Below are positions 44,577 through 53,191 of a stretch of DNA of 64,000 nt, piece by piece. The DNA is from Cellulomonas shaoxiangyii (lineage in GTDB: Bacteria; Actinomycetota; Actinomycetes; Actinomycetales; Cellulomonadaceae), in contig NZ_CP039291.1 of NCBI RefSeq assembly GCF_004798685.1, forward strand, positions 3,162,001 to 3,226,000, read 5' to 3'. The notes beneath the pieces are model-generated. The model was not told the origin of the DNA. It worked only from the letters and a program-made list of their open reading frames with translations, and ran no database searches. The translations under genes and the position numbers were made by a program. The first letter of the stretch is position 1; every line of letters begins with the position of its first letter.

Positions 44577-44960
44577 TCAGGCCTCGAGCTTGTCCGCGAC
44601 GGCGCGCAGCAGCGCGGCGTACTGCCCGGCGCGCGCCCCCTCGGGGTAGCGGCCGCGGCGCAGGTCGTTGCCGATCTTGTCGAGCACCTTGATGAGGTCC
44701 TCGACGACCACGGCCATCTCCTCGGCCGGCACACGCTTGGCCTTCACGACGGACGGGACGGGGTCCAGCACGGTGACCGAGAGCGCCTGCGGCCCGCGCC
44801 GGCCGTCGGCCACGCCGAAGTCCACGCGCGTGCCGGGCTTGGGCGCGGTGACGCCCGCGGGCAGCGCGGAGGCGTGCAGGAACACCTCGCCACCGTCGTC
44901 GCTGGCGATGAAGCCGAAGCCACGCTCGGTGTCGAACCACTTGACCTTGCCGGTGGGCAC
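44577..44960 (-). CDS. cspA: Cold-shock protein with C-terminal extension
   Basis: A 127-residue protein with an N-terminal cold-shock domain (1-66): GKVKWFDTERGFGFIASDDGGEVFLHASAL contains both RNP motifs that bind single-stranded RNA or DNA. It is nearly twice the length of a classic 67-residue Csp. The extra 60 residues (PSVVKAKRVPAEEMAVVVEDLIKVLDKIGNDLRRGRYPEG...) form a helical, charged domain seen in the long actinobacterial Csp group. The GTG has GGAG upstream. It is the first gene of the Csp-DUF3027-sacsin operon. Confidence 0.93.
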   Translation of the reverse strand: MPTGKVKWFDTERGFGFIASDDGGEVFLHASALPAGVTAPKPGTRVDFGVADGRRGPQALSVTVLDPVPSVVKAKRVPAEEMAVVVEDLIKVLDKIGNDLRRGRYPEGARAGQYAALLRAVADKLEA

Positions 44961-45132
44961 TGGACTCCTCGGAAAGACGCGCGCGCCCACGGCACGTGGA
45001 CGCAGCGTCCAGGCTACCGGCAGGCGCACGCGCTGACACGCGATGCCCGCGCCCGGGCGTGGGCCGCCGACCGCGGCGGACCCCTCCCGGCGCGCCGTCC
45101 GCCCGGCGGGTGTCGGTGCCGGGTGCTGGACT

Positions 45133-45492
45133 GTGCGCGTGGACGTCACCGGTGTGGACGCGGACGCGGCACGCGCCCGGCTGCTCGAGCAGCGCGCCGA
45201 GGCGGCGGACCGGCTCGCCTCGCTGGGCGCGGCGCGCACCGACGTGGTCGACGCCGCCCGCGGGTCGAACGTCGACGACGAGCACGACCCCGAGGGCACG
45301 ACGATCGCGTTCGAGCGCGCCCAGCTCGAGGCCCTCGCGGCCGACGCGGTGCGCCGGCTGGCCGAGGTGGACGCGGCGCTCGCCCGCCTGGACGCCGGCA
45401 CGTACGGCGTCTGCGCGGTGGGCGGCGAGCCCATCGACGCGGACCGGCTCGCGGCCCGGCCCACGGCCACGACGTGCGTACGGCACGCGTGA
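45133..45492 (+). CDS. DksA/TraR-type protein with a degenerate zinc finger
   Basis: A 119-residue protein with the long helical hairpin of DksA/TraR proteins (RARLLEQRAEAADRLASL...DDEHDPEGTTIAFERAQLEALA) and the terminal GTYGVCAVGGEPIDADRLAARPTATTCVRHA. In active relatives this region is a C-x2-C...C-x2-C zinc finger. Here the second and fourth cysteines are Gly and His, so only C...C...H remains and zinc binding is doubtful. TraR-type proteins bind RNA polymerase secondary channel. The GTG at 45133 is chosen for length, with another GTG at 45139. It is divergent from the cold-shock operon. Confidence 0.82.
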   Translation: MRVDVTGVDADAARARLLEQRAEAADRLASLGAARTDVVDAARGSNVDDEHDPEGTTIAFERAQLEALAADAVRRLAEVDAALARLDAGTYGVCAVGGEPIDADRLAARPTATTCVRHA

Positions 45493-45548
45493 GCGCGCGG
45501 ATCACCCGTTCGAGACCGAGGCCCTGAGCACGAGGGCTCGTAGTGTGG

Positions 45549-46502
45549 ATGGCCGTGGACGCATCGCCGGACGAGCCCGCGCCCCCACGGGGCGCGGCGG
45601 CGGCGCGCCCGGCACCGGCACCGGCACCGGCACCCATCGCGACCGCCCGTGAGCACCGCCTCTCCTGGTCAGGCCTCACGGGGCGGGCCGGGGGCGACGG
45701 GACCGTCGCGGTCCCGTCGTCTTACCAGGAGCGCGACGACGACGCCCCCGTCCGCCGGACCACGGGCTCCCGCCGCGCCGTCGTCGTCTGCCTCGTGGGC
45801 GTCCTGACCCTCGCCGGGGTGGCCACGTCCTGGGCGCTCGTCCGCGACGCGCGCACGGCCACGGCGGATGCCTCCGCGAACCGGTCGGCCCCGTGGCCGA
45901 GCACGTCACGGACCACGGCACCGGTCGCCGCCGGCGCCCGGTTCATCGCGGTGCGGGACGCGCTCGCAGCTGCGGTCACCGACGGTGAGCTGGTGTGGTC
46001 CGCCTCCGCCGGCGTCGTCGACGAGACGCTGCGCACGCGGCTGCGGACCGCCCTCGACGACGCCGCCCGTGTCGGCGACGACGCCTCCGACCCGGGCCCG
46101 CCCGGCGGCACCGCGGCCGCGGCACGCCTGGCCGGCGTCGGAGAGGTCCTCCTCGCCGAGACCGCCGCCGTCCGGTCGGCGATGCCGATCACCGGGCCCC
46201 CGCCTCCGGCCGCCGTCGCACCCGGCATGGAGGCGCCCCCCGACGCGCCGGCACGTCCGCGGCGGGGCGGCGCGGCCGGCGTGCCGGTGGGCGGTGACGC
46301 GCCACCCGCGCCGGTCGCGCCGGTCGCGCCCGGCGCCGACCCCGGCAGCCCGCCTCCGCCGGCACCTGAGCCGCCCGAGCCCGAGCCGCCCGCGCCGGAG
46401 CCGTCCACGCCCCAGCCGCCGGTGCCGGAACCGTCGGCGCCCGAGCCGCCGCCGGACCCGAGCACCCCGGCGGAGCCGCCGCCCGACCCCGGCGCCCCGT
46501 GA
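45549..46502 (+). CDS. Membrane protein with Pro-rich extracytoplasmic tail
   Basis: A 317-residue protein of unknown function. It has an acidic/Pro cytoplasmic region with PAPAPAPAP (encoded by a 6-bp CACCGG repeat), a single membrane helix (about 80-97, AVVVCLVGVLTLAGVATSW), an Ala-rich helical domain (about 125-200) and a low-complexity Pro/Glu/Gly tail of about 90 residues dominated by PPEPEPP-like units. No domain is recognised. TAGTGT at 45541-45546 would put transcription at about 45553, favouring the in-frame GTG 45555 over ATG 45549. Confidence 0.65.
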   Translation: MAVDASPDEPAPPRGAAAARPAPAPAPAPIATAREHRLSWSGLTGRAGGDGTVAVPSSYQERDDDAPVRRTTGSRRAVVVCLVGVLTLAGVATSWALVRDARTATADASANRSAPWPSTSRTTAPVAAGARFIAVRDALAAAVTDGELVWSASAGVVDETLRTRLRTALDDAARVGDDASDPGPPGGTAAAARLAGVGEVLLAETAAVRSAMPITGPPPPAAVAPGMEAPPDAPARPRRGGAAGVPVGGDAPPAPVAPVAPGADPGSPPPPAPEPPEPEPPAPEPSTPQPPVPEPSAPEPPPDPSTPAEPPPDPGAP

Positions 46503-46592
46503 GACGCCCGGGCCTCACGACCCGGTGACGTCCACGCCCCCGGAGACCACGCCGACGCGGCCCGTACCGCGCACCGGCGCGCGGCGGTCGGG

Positions 46593-47852
46593 TCAGCCCT
46601 CCGCGAGCCGGTCGAGCGCGAGCGCAGCGAGCAGCGCCGAGCCGACCGCGAGCGCGTCGTCGGCGAAGCGGGCGCGCGGCGAGTGGTTGTAGGGCGCGGT
46701 CTGCGGGTCGTCGCCCGCGGGCGTCGCGCCGAGGAACACGAACGCGCCCGGGACCTCCTGCAGCACGTAGCTGAAGTCCTCAGCGCCGGGCACGGGCTCG
46801 CCCGCCGTCAGCCAGCCGGCGTCCCCGAGCAGGGCACGCGCGACGCGCTCGGCCCGGTCGGCCTCGCCCGCGTCGTTGGACGTGACCGGGTAGCCGCGCT
46901 CGTAGTCGACCGTGGCGGTCAGGCCGTGCGCGGCGGCGACGTGCTCGGCGAGGCGCGCGATGCGCTCCGGCGCGGCGGCGTGCGTCGCGGCGCTGAACGT
47001 GCGGACCGTCGCCTCGATGTGCGCGTCGTCGGGGATGACGTTGTCCCGGCTGCCCGCGCGGATGTGGCCGACCGTGACGACGACCGGGTCGAACACGTCG
47101 AACTGGCGCGTGACCATCGCCTGCAGCGCCAGCACGATCCCGGCGGCCACGGGCACGGGGTCCTGCGCGAGGTGCGGCTTGGAGGCGTGCCCGCCCCGCC
47201 CGTGCACGGTGACGCGGACGGTGTCGGACGCCGCCATCATCGTCCCGGCGCGGCCGGAGACGAGGCCCGTGGGCAGGATCGACGAGACGACGTGCAGGCC
47301 GTACGCCGCGACGACGCGCGGCCCGGCGGCCTCGAGCACGCCCTCCTCGATCATGAGGCGCGCGCCGTGCAGCCCCTCCTCGCCCGGCTGGAACATCAGG
47401 ACGACCGACCCGGCGATCTCGTCCCGGCGGGCCGCGAGCAGGCGCGCCGCGCCGACGAGACCGGCGACGTGCAGGTCGTGCCCGCAGGCGTGCATGACGC
47501 CCGGCTGCTCGGACGCGAACTCCTCGCCCGGCTCCTCCGCCACGGGCAGCGCGTCCATGTCGCCGCGCAGCAGCACCGTGGGCCCGGGCCGTCCGCCGCG
47601 GAGCACCGCGGTCACGGACGACAGGGCGCGGCCCGTGTGCACCTCGAGGTCGAGGTCCGCGAGCGCGTCCAGGACGAGGCGCTGCGTGTCGGGCAGGTCG
47701 AGGCCGATCTCCGGCACGCGGTGCAGCGCGTGCCGCAGCGCCGCCGTCCGCGGCAGGTCCGCCTGCGCGTCCGCCCGCAGCGCGGCGAGCACGTCCGGCG
47801 CCACCGCCGTCCCGTCCGTGCGCGGCTGCTGCGCCCCGGTCCCCTCGTCCAC
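46593..47852 (-). CDS. M20-family amidohydrolase
   Basis: A 419-residue zinc hydrolase of the M20D group (amidohydrolases that deacylate amino-acid conjugates or cleave small peptides). Metal and substrate motifs are LRGDMDALPV, MHACGHDLHVAG, FQPGEEG, GGHASKPH, and the C-terminal GAEDFSYV; the dimerisation lid is inserted in the middle. The start GTG at 47852 has a GAGAGGGC sequence upstream. M20D proteins are cytoplasmic. The gene is alone between two oppositely oriented genes. Confidence 0.93.
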   Translation of the reverse strand: MDEGTGAQQPRTDGTAVAPDVLAALRADAQADLPRTAALRHALHRVPEIGLDLPDTQRLVLDALADLDLEVHTGRALSSVTAVLRGGRPGPTVLLRGDMDALPVAEEPGEEFASEQPGVMHACGHDLHVAGLVGAARLLAARRDEIAGSVVLMFQPGEEGLHGARLMIEEGVLEAAGPRVVAAYGLHVVSSILPTGLVSGRAGTMMAASDTVRVTVHGRGGHASKPHLAQDPVPVAAGIVLALQAMVTRQFDVFDPVVVTVGHIRAGSRDNVIPDDAHIEATVRTFSAATHAAAPERIARLAEHVAAAHGLTATVDYERGYPVTSNDAGEADRAERVARALLGDAGWLTAGEPVPGAEDFSYVLQEVPGAFVFLGATPAGDDPQTAPYNHSPRARFADDALAVGSALLAALALDRLAEG

Positions 47853-48014
47853 GTGTCCGCCCTCTCGTCGCCCGGCCGCCCCACCCTGCCACACGCCGCG
47901 CACGCGGCGACGGACCGTCGGCACCACGTCGCGGACGGCGCGCGGGGAGCCCTCGCACCGCCCCGCGGCGACGATCCGTCGCCCGTTGCGTGCGTGACCG
48001 GTCCGGCGCGCTCG

Positions 48015-48020
48015 TATCGT
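48015..48020 (+). promoter_or_regulatory. -10 box of a leaderless promoter
   Basis: TATCGT, 7 nt before the ATG at 48028 of the helicase-associated gene. Confidence 0.5.
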
Positions 48021-48027
48021 TGTGCGG

Positions 48028-50499
48028 ATGGCCACGTTCTCCGGGTACCTGCGGGCGCGCAGCGACGACGACCTCGTCGCCCTGCTCACGCGCCGACCTG
48101 ACCTGGCCACGCCCTCGCCCGCGACCCTCGCGTCGCTGGCCGCGCGGGCGACGAGCCGGTCCAGCCTCGACCGTGCGCTCGCGGGCGTCGACGCCCTGGT
48201 GCTGCAGGTCGTCGAGGCCGTCGTCGTGCTCACCGAGGACCCGCAGGCACCCCCGCCGGGTGTCGACGACGTCGTGCGGGCGGTCGGCGCCGCGGCCCCG
48301 GCCGACGCCGCCGCCGCGGTCCGCGCGGCCGTCGCGACCGCCGTCGGCCTCGCGCTGCTCTGGCCCGACGACGACGGCCTGCGCGCGGCGCCCGGCACGG
48401 CCGACGCGCTCGGTGCGACCGCGGCCGGGCTGGCGCCGGCGTCCGAGCGGCGACGCACCGGCCCCGAGGCGCCCGCCGACCTCCGCGCCGCGCTCGCGCA
48501 GGCACCCGCCGCGGCCGGTCAGGTCGTCGACGCCCTGCTGTGGGGCCCACCCGTGGGCCGCGCGCCCGCCGGTGGCCCGGCGGCCGACGCCGTCGACTGG
48601 CTCGTGCGGCGCGGCATGCTCCTGCGCGGCGACGACCGGCACGTCGTCATGCCGCGCGACGTCGCCCTGCGCCTGCGGGGCGGGCGCACGCACCGCGCCC
48701 CGGCCCTCGCGCCGACCGCGGCCGACGCGCCGACGCGCCCGGCGCCGCTGGTGGCCGCCGAGTCCACGGGGGCCGCCGAGCGGACCGTGCGGCTCGTGCG
48801 CCAGCTCGTCCATGTGTGGGAGCAGGCGCCGCCGGGCGTGCTGCGCGCCGGCGGGCTGGGCTCGCGCGACCTGCGCCGCACCGCCCAGGCGCTCGACGTG
48901 GACGACGCCGAGGCGGCCTGGCTCGTGGAGCTCGCCGGGGCGGCCGGCCTCGTCGCCGACGACGGCGAGGAGACCCCCGCGTTCGTCCCCACCGTCGAGT
49001 CCGACGTCTGGGACGCCGAGGACGTGCCGCAGCGCTGGGTGCGGCTCGCGCGGGCGTGGCTGCTGTCCGTCCGCACGCCGTGGCTCGTCGGCGAGCGCGA
49101 CGAGCGCGGGACGCTGCGGGCCGCGCTCGACCCCGAGCTCGCACGCCCGTGGGTGCCGCGGCTGCGCCGCACGGTCCTGGACGTGCTCGCCGACGTGCCG
49201 CCCGGCACGGCCCCCACCCCCGAGACGGTGCACGCCGTGCTCCGCTGGCGCACGCCCCGGTCGGTGCCGCCGCGTGCCGCCGTGGACGCTGTGCTCGCCG
49301 AGGCCGGCCGCCTCGGCGTCCTGGGCGCCGGCGCGCTGTCCGGCGCAGGGCGCGCGCTGCTCGCCGAGGACGCCGCGCTCGACGCCGGCGACCCGGCCGC
49401 CGCACCCGACCCCGCGGCCGCGCTCGCGGCCGACCTGCCGGCCGCCGTCGACGAGGTGCTGCTGCAGGGCGACCTGACCGGCGTCGTGCCCGGCCGGCCG
49501 AGCGCCGAGCTCGAGGACCTGCTCGAGAGCGCCGCGCGCGTCGAGTCCCGCGGGGGCGCGATCACCGTCCGCTTCACCGCGGAGACGGTCCGCCGCGCGC
49601 TCGACGCGGGCGCCTCGGCGGACGAGCTGCTCGCCCGGCTGGACACCGCCGCGCGGGGCCGCGTGCCGCAGCCGCTGGAGTACCTCGTGCGGGACGTCGC
49701 CCGCCGGCACGGCCGGCTGCGGGCGGGCGCGGCGCACGCGTACGTCCGCTCCGACGACCCGACGCTGCTCGCCGGTCTCGCCGAGGACCCGCGCCTGGCC
49801 GGCCTCGGCCTGCGCACGCTCGCACCGACCGTGCTGGTCGCCGACGCCTCGACCGCGGAGCTGCTCGAGGCACTGCGCGCACGCGGCCTGGCGCCCGTGG
49901 CCGAGGACGCGCGGGGCGCCGTCGTGCACGGCGTCGCACCGACACGGCGGGTGCGCGGACGCGCGGCGGCGCGGGCCCGGCGGCGGGCCGTCGACGGCAC
50001 CGCTGTGCACCAGCCCGACGTGCGGGCGCGGGCCGCGCGCGTCGTGGACGTCCTGCGGCGCGCGGACGCGAACGCCGTGCCGGTCACCGCCGCGGACGTC
50101 GCCACCGACGGGGCACGCGTCCCGCCCGCCGCACCGCGCACCGGCCGCGTGCTCGGCACCGACGGCTCCGCCGCGGGTGCGTCGGCGGACGCAGCCACGC
50201 CCGCCGACGACGCCCCGACCGGCCCGGCCACGCCGGCGGTGCCGCCGGCGCCGAGCCCGGCGGGTGCCGGAACAACCGACCCCGCCGACGCGTTGCTGCT
50301 CCTGCGCGAGGCCGCCCAGTCCCGCAGCCTCGTCTGGCTCGAGCTCGTCGGCCCGGACGGGCGGTCGGACCGACGGCTCGTGCGGCCGCTGCGCGTCGAG
50401 GGCGGCCGGCTCCGGGCGCTCGACCCGCGCCGTGAGGCGGAGCTCACCGTCGCGGTGCACCGCATCGCGGGTGTCGTCCCGGCGGACGGCACCGGCTGA
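48028..50499 (+). CDS. Helicase-associated protein with WYL-like C-terminus
   Basis: An 823-residue, Ala-rich helical protein that in actinobacteria is encoded upstream of the XPB helicase and annotated as helicase-associated. It starts FSGYLRARSDDDLVALLTRRPDL. The middle region contains winged-helix-like segments (DAVDWLVRRGMLLRGDDRHV; RTAQALDVDDAEAAWLVELAG) and the segment VDEVLLQGDLTGVVPGRPS near 475. The last 70 residues (LLREAAQSRSLVWLELVG, RLVRPLRVEGGRLRALDPRREAELTVAVHRIAGV) have the strand order of a WYL ligand-binding domain. The ATG at 48028 is probably leaderless. It precedes the XPB gene by 110 bp. Confidence 0.82.
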   Translation: MATFSGYLRARSDDDLVALLTRRPDLATPSPATLASLAARATSRSSLDRALAGVDALVLQVVEAVVVLTEDPQAPPPGVDDVVRAVGAAAPADAAAAVRAAVATAVGLALLWPDDDGLRAAPGTADALGATAAGLAPASERRRTGPEAPADLRAALAQAPAAAGQVVDALLWGPPVGRAPAGGPAADAVDWLVRRGMLLRGDDRHVVMPRDVALRLRGGRTHRAPALAPTAADAPTRPAPLVAAESTGAAERTVRLVRQLVHVWEQAPPGVLRAGGLGSRDLRRTAQALDVDDAEAAWLVELAGAAGLVADDGEETPAFVPTVESDVWDAEDVPQRWVRLARAWLLSVRTPWLVGERDERGTLRAALDPELARPWVPRLRRTVLDVLADVPPGTAPTPETVHAVLRWRTPRSVPPRAAVDAVLAEAGRLGVLGAGALSGAGRALLAEDAALDAGDPAAAPDPAAALAADLPAAVDEVLLQGDLTGVVPGRPSAELEDLLESAARVESRGGAITVRFTAETVRRALDAGASADELLARLDTAARGRVPQPLEYLVRDVARRHGRLRAGAAHAYVRSDDPTLLAGLAEDPRLAGLGLRTLAPTVLVADASTAELLEALRARGLAPVAEDARGAVVHGVAPTRRVRGRAAARARRRAVDGTAVHQPDVRARAARVVDVLRRADANAVPVTAADVATDGARVPPAAPRTGRVLGTDGSAAGASADAATPADDAPTGPATPAVPPAPSPAGAGTTDPADALLLLREAAQSRSLVWLELVGPDGRSDRRLVRPLRVEGGRLRALDPRREAELTVAVHRIAGVVPADGTG

Positions 50500-50609
50500 C
50501 GTCCCGACCCGACGACGCGTGCACGGCCCCGCACGACCGGCCCGGTCATCGACCCGGCCACCGACCTGCGCCGCCCGAGGGCGGCACCGCACGACCCGAG
50601 GAGAACCGC

Positions 50610-52256
50610 GTGCCCGACGGCCCGCTCATCGTCCAGAGCGACAAGACGCTCCTGCTGGAGGTCGACCACGACCAGGCGGACGCCTGCCGCCGCGCCATCG
50701 CACCGTTCGCCGAGCTCGAGCGCGCGCCCGAGCACGTGCACACCTACCGCCTGACCCCGCTCGGCCTGTGGAACGCGCGCGCCGCGGGTCACGACGCCGA
50801 GCAGGTCGTCGACACGCTGCTCGAGTTCAGCCGCTACCCCGTGCCGCACGCGCTCCTGGTCGACGTCGCGGAGACCATGGCCCGCTACGGGCGCCTGCAG
50901 CTCATCCAGGACCCGGTCCACGGCCTGGTGCTGCACGCGCTCGACGCGGCGGTCCTGGTCGAGGTCATGCGGTCCAAGAAGACGGCCGGCCTGCTGGGCG
51001 AGCGCATCGACGACACCGACGTCGTGGTGCACAAGTCCGAGCGCGGGCACCTCAAGCAGGTGCTGCTCAAGCTCGGCTGGCCGGCGGAGGACCTCGCCGG
51101 GTACGTCGACGGCGAGGCGCACCCGATCGCGCTCGCCGAGGACGGGTGGGCGCTGCGCCCGTACCAGAACCAGGCGGTCGAGAACTTCTGGCACGGCGGC
51201 TCCGGCGTCGTGGTCCTGCCCTGCGGCGCCGGCAAGACGCTCGTCGGCGCCGGCGCGATGGCCAAGAGCTCGACGACCACGCTGATCCTCGTGACCAACA
51301 CCGTCAGCGCCCGGCAGTGGCGCGACGAGCTGGTCAAGCGCACGTCGCTCACCGAGGACGAGATCGGCGAGTACTCGGGCACGCGCAAGGAGATCCGCCC
51401 CGTCACGATCGCCACCTACCAGGTGCTGACGACGCGGCGGAAGGGCGTCTACACGCACCTCGAGCTGCTCGACGCGCGCGACTGGGGTCTGGTCGTCTAC
51501 GACGAGGTGCACCTGCTGCCCGCGCCGATCTTCCGCATGACGGCGGACCTGCAGGCGCGCCGTCGCCTGGGCCTGACCGCGACGCTCGTGCGCGAGGACG
51601 GCCGCGAGGACGAGGTCTTCTCGCTCATCGGCCCCAAGCGGTTCGACGCGCCGTGGAAGGACATCGAGGCGCAGGGCTACATCGCCCCCGCCGAGTGCGT
51701 CGAGGTCCGCCTGACCCTCCCGGACGCCGACCGGATGCTCTACGCGATCGCCGAGCCGGAGGAGCGCTACCGGCTGGCCGCGACGGCGGGCGGCAAGGAG
51801 CGCGTCGTCGACCAGCTCGTCGCGAAGCACGCCGGCGAGCCGACCCTCGTCATCGGCCAGTACCTCGACCAGCTGCACGAGATCGCCGAGCACATCGGCG
51901 CCGACGTCATCACCGGCGAGACCCCGGTGAAGGAGCGCCAGCGGCTGTTCGACGCGTTCCGGCACGGGGAGATCACCAAGCTCGTCGTCTCGAAGGTCGC
52001 GAACTTCTCGATCGACCTGCCGGAGGCGTCGGTGGCGATCCAGGTGTCGGGCTCGTTCGGGTCACGCCAGGAGGAGGCGCAGCGCCTCGGGCGGATCATG
52101 CGGCCCAAGGCGTCGGGCAAGACCGCGCACTTCTACACGGTGGTCGCGCGCGACACGGTCGACCAGGAGTTCGCCGCCCACCGCCAGCGCTTCCTGGCGG
52201 AGCAGGGCTACGCCTACACGATCGTCGACGCGGAGGACCTGGGCGTAGCGCCGTGA
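50610..52256 (+). CDS. DNA repair helicase XPB (bacterial type)
   Basis: A 548-residue superfamily 2 helicase of the XPB/Ssl2 type. Residues 1-130 are the N-terminal XPB damage-recognition-like domain. Motifs include the Q-like RPYQNQAVENF, Walker A LPCGAGKT (Lys209), DEVH near 297, LGLTATLVREDG and the C-terminal motif VI QEEAQRLGRIMRPK. The RED motif of XPB is seen in VREDGRED. The GTG at 50610 has CGAGGAGAA upstream. Bacterial XPB proteins unwind DNA 3'-5' and are presumed to act in repair; no nuclease partner such as Bax1 lies next to it. Confidence 0.94.
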   Translation: MPDGPLIVQSDKTLLLEVDHDQADACRRAIAPFAELERAPEHVHTYRLTPLGLWNARAAGHDAEQVVDTLLEFSRYPVPHALLVDVAETMARYGRLQLIQDPVHGLVLHALDAAVLVEVMRSKKTAGLLGERIDDTDVVVHKSERGHLKQVLLKLGWPAEDLAGYVDGEAHPIALAEDGWALRPYQNQAVENFWHGGSGVVVLPCGAGKTLVGAGAMAKSSTTTLILVTNTVSARQWRDELVKRTSLTEDEIGEYSGTRKEIRPVTIATYQVLTTRRKGVYTHLELLDARDWGLVVYDEVHLLPAPIFRMTADLQARRRLGLTATLVREDGREDEVFSLIGPKRFDAPWKDIEAQGYIAPAECVEVRLTLPDADRMLYAIAEPEERYRLAATAGGKERVVDQLVAKHAGEPTLVIGQYLDQLHEIAEHIGADVITGETPVKERQRLFDAFRHGEITKLVVSKVANFSIDLPEASVAIQVSGSFGSRQEEAQRLGRIMRPKASGKTAHFYTVVARDTVDQEFAAHRQRFLAEQGYAYTIVDAEDLGVAP

Positions 52257-52304
52257 CCGGCGGCGCTCGCGCAGCGCCCCCACCCACCTCCCCCTCGTGA
52301 ACCC

Positions 52305-52355
52305 GGGGTTCCTCAGCACGCGAGCGCGTCGGCGCTGAGGACCTCCGGGTTCGTC
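52305..52355. terminator. Imperfect hairpin after the XPB gene
   Basis: AACCCGG and CCTCAGC near 52309-52318 pair with GCTGAGG and CCGGGTT near 52334-52352, giving two stacked stems with a bulge, 50 bp after the stop. The remaining 52356-52505 shows nothing beyond the GNAT upstream region. Confidence 0.5.
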
Positions 52356-52505
52356 GTCCGTGGGCCCTGTCGACGGACGGCGAACCCGGGCCCGGCGGCG
52401 GGAACGGGGCAGTTAGGCGGGGCAGGGCCGGGGTCAGCGGGGACGGAGGCAGCCTTGGCGGCCTCGCGGTCGACCGTGAGCGGCCGCCCGTGCGACGGTG
52501 CAGCC

Positions 52506-52985
52506 GTGCACCTGCGTGACGCGACCGACGACGACCTCGACCTCCTCCTCGACCTGCTGCTCGAGGCGTTCAACTGGACCGGCGAGGCGCGTTTCACCCT
52601 CGACGACGTGCGGAGCGACCCGCACACCGGTCGCTACCTCGACGGGTGGCGCCGGCCGGGCGACCTCGGCGTCGTCGCCGTGGACGGCACCGCGCCCGTC
52701 GGCGCCGTCTGGGCGCGGGCGCTCACGGCGGACGCACCCGGCTACGGCTACGTCGCCGACGACGTCCCCGAGCTCGGCATGGCGGTGGCCGCGGGCGCGC
52801 GCGGGCGCGGCGTCGGCACCCTGCTGCTCAGCGGGTTCCTCGACCGGGCGCGCACGGCCGGGTGGCGGGCGGTGAGCCTGAGCGTCGAGGACGGCAACAC
52901 CGCCGCCCGCGCGCTGTACGAGCGGCACGGCTTCGTGCCGGTGGGCCGCAACGGCGGCTCGGACACGCTGCTGCGCACGCTCTGA
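52506..52985 (+). CDS. GNAT-family N-acetyltransferase
   Basis: A 159-residue acetyltransferase. The N-terminal LRDATDDDLDLLLDLLLEAFNW is the usual first helix, and the acetyl-CoA site is GMAVAAGARGRGVGTLLLSGFLDRA, followed by VSLSVEDGNTAARALYERHGFVPVG, the motif B region. The substrate is not predictable. The GTG at 52506 fits the family's N-terminus. It is monocistronic between the XPB gene and the TPM gene. Confidence 0.9.
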   Translation: MHLRDATDDDLDLLLDLLLEAFNWTGEARFTLDDVRSDPHTGRYLDGWRRPGDLGVVAVDGTAPVGAVWARALTADAPGYGYVADDVPELGMAVAAGARGRGVGTLLLSGFLDRARTAGWRAVSLSVEDGNTAARALYERHGFVPVGRNGGSDTLLRTL

Positions 52986-53191
52986 CGGCGGCCGGCGGCG
53001 CGCTGCTCCCCCACCGACCCGCCGCCCCGGAATCGCCATGCACCGCCCGCGGTTGACGCGCCATGACCCTCCTCGACCCGACGACGGAGCTCGGACGGCG
53101 CGCGGTAGGAACGTGCCCGGTCGGCGGCACCCGGAACCCCGGAGGGGCGCGGTCCGTTGCGACGTGTGCAGGCGTGAGAAAGGATCGACGA

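Noticed and set aside
40437..45527. A 1696-codon plus-strand frame opposite the sacsin, DUF3027 and cold-shock genes
   Set aside because: Antisense artefact of high GC with Arg/Gly/His-rich translation and no family match.
45609..45632. CACCGG tandem repeat
   Set aside because: It is only four units inside a coding region for Ala-Pro repeats and has no sign of being mobile or regulatory.
52313..52627. Minus-strand ORF after the XPB gene
   Set aside because: It overlaps a terminator-like hairpin and the GNAT start, and shows no family features.
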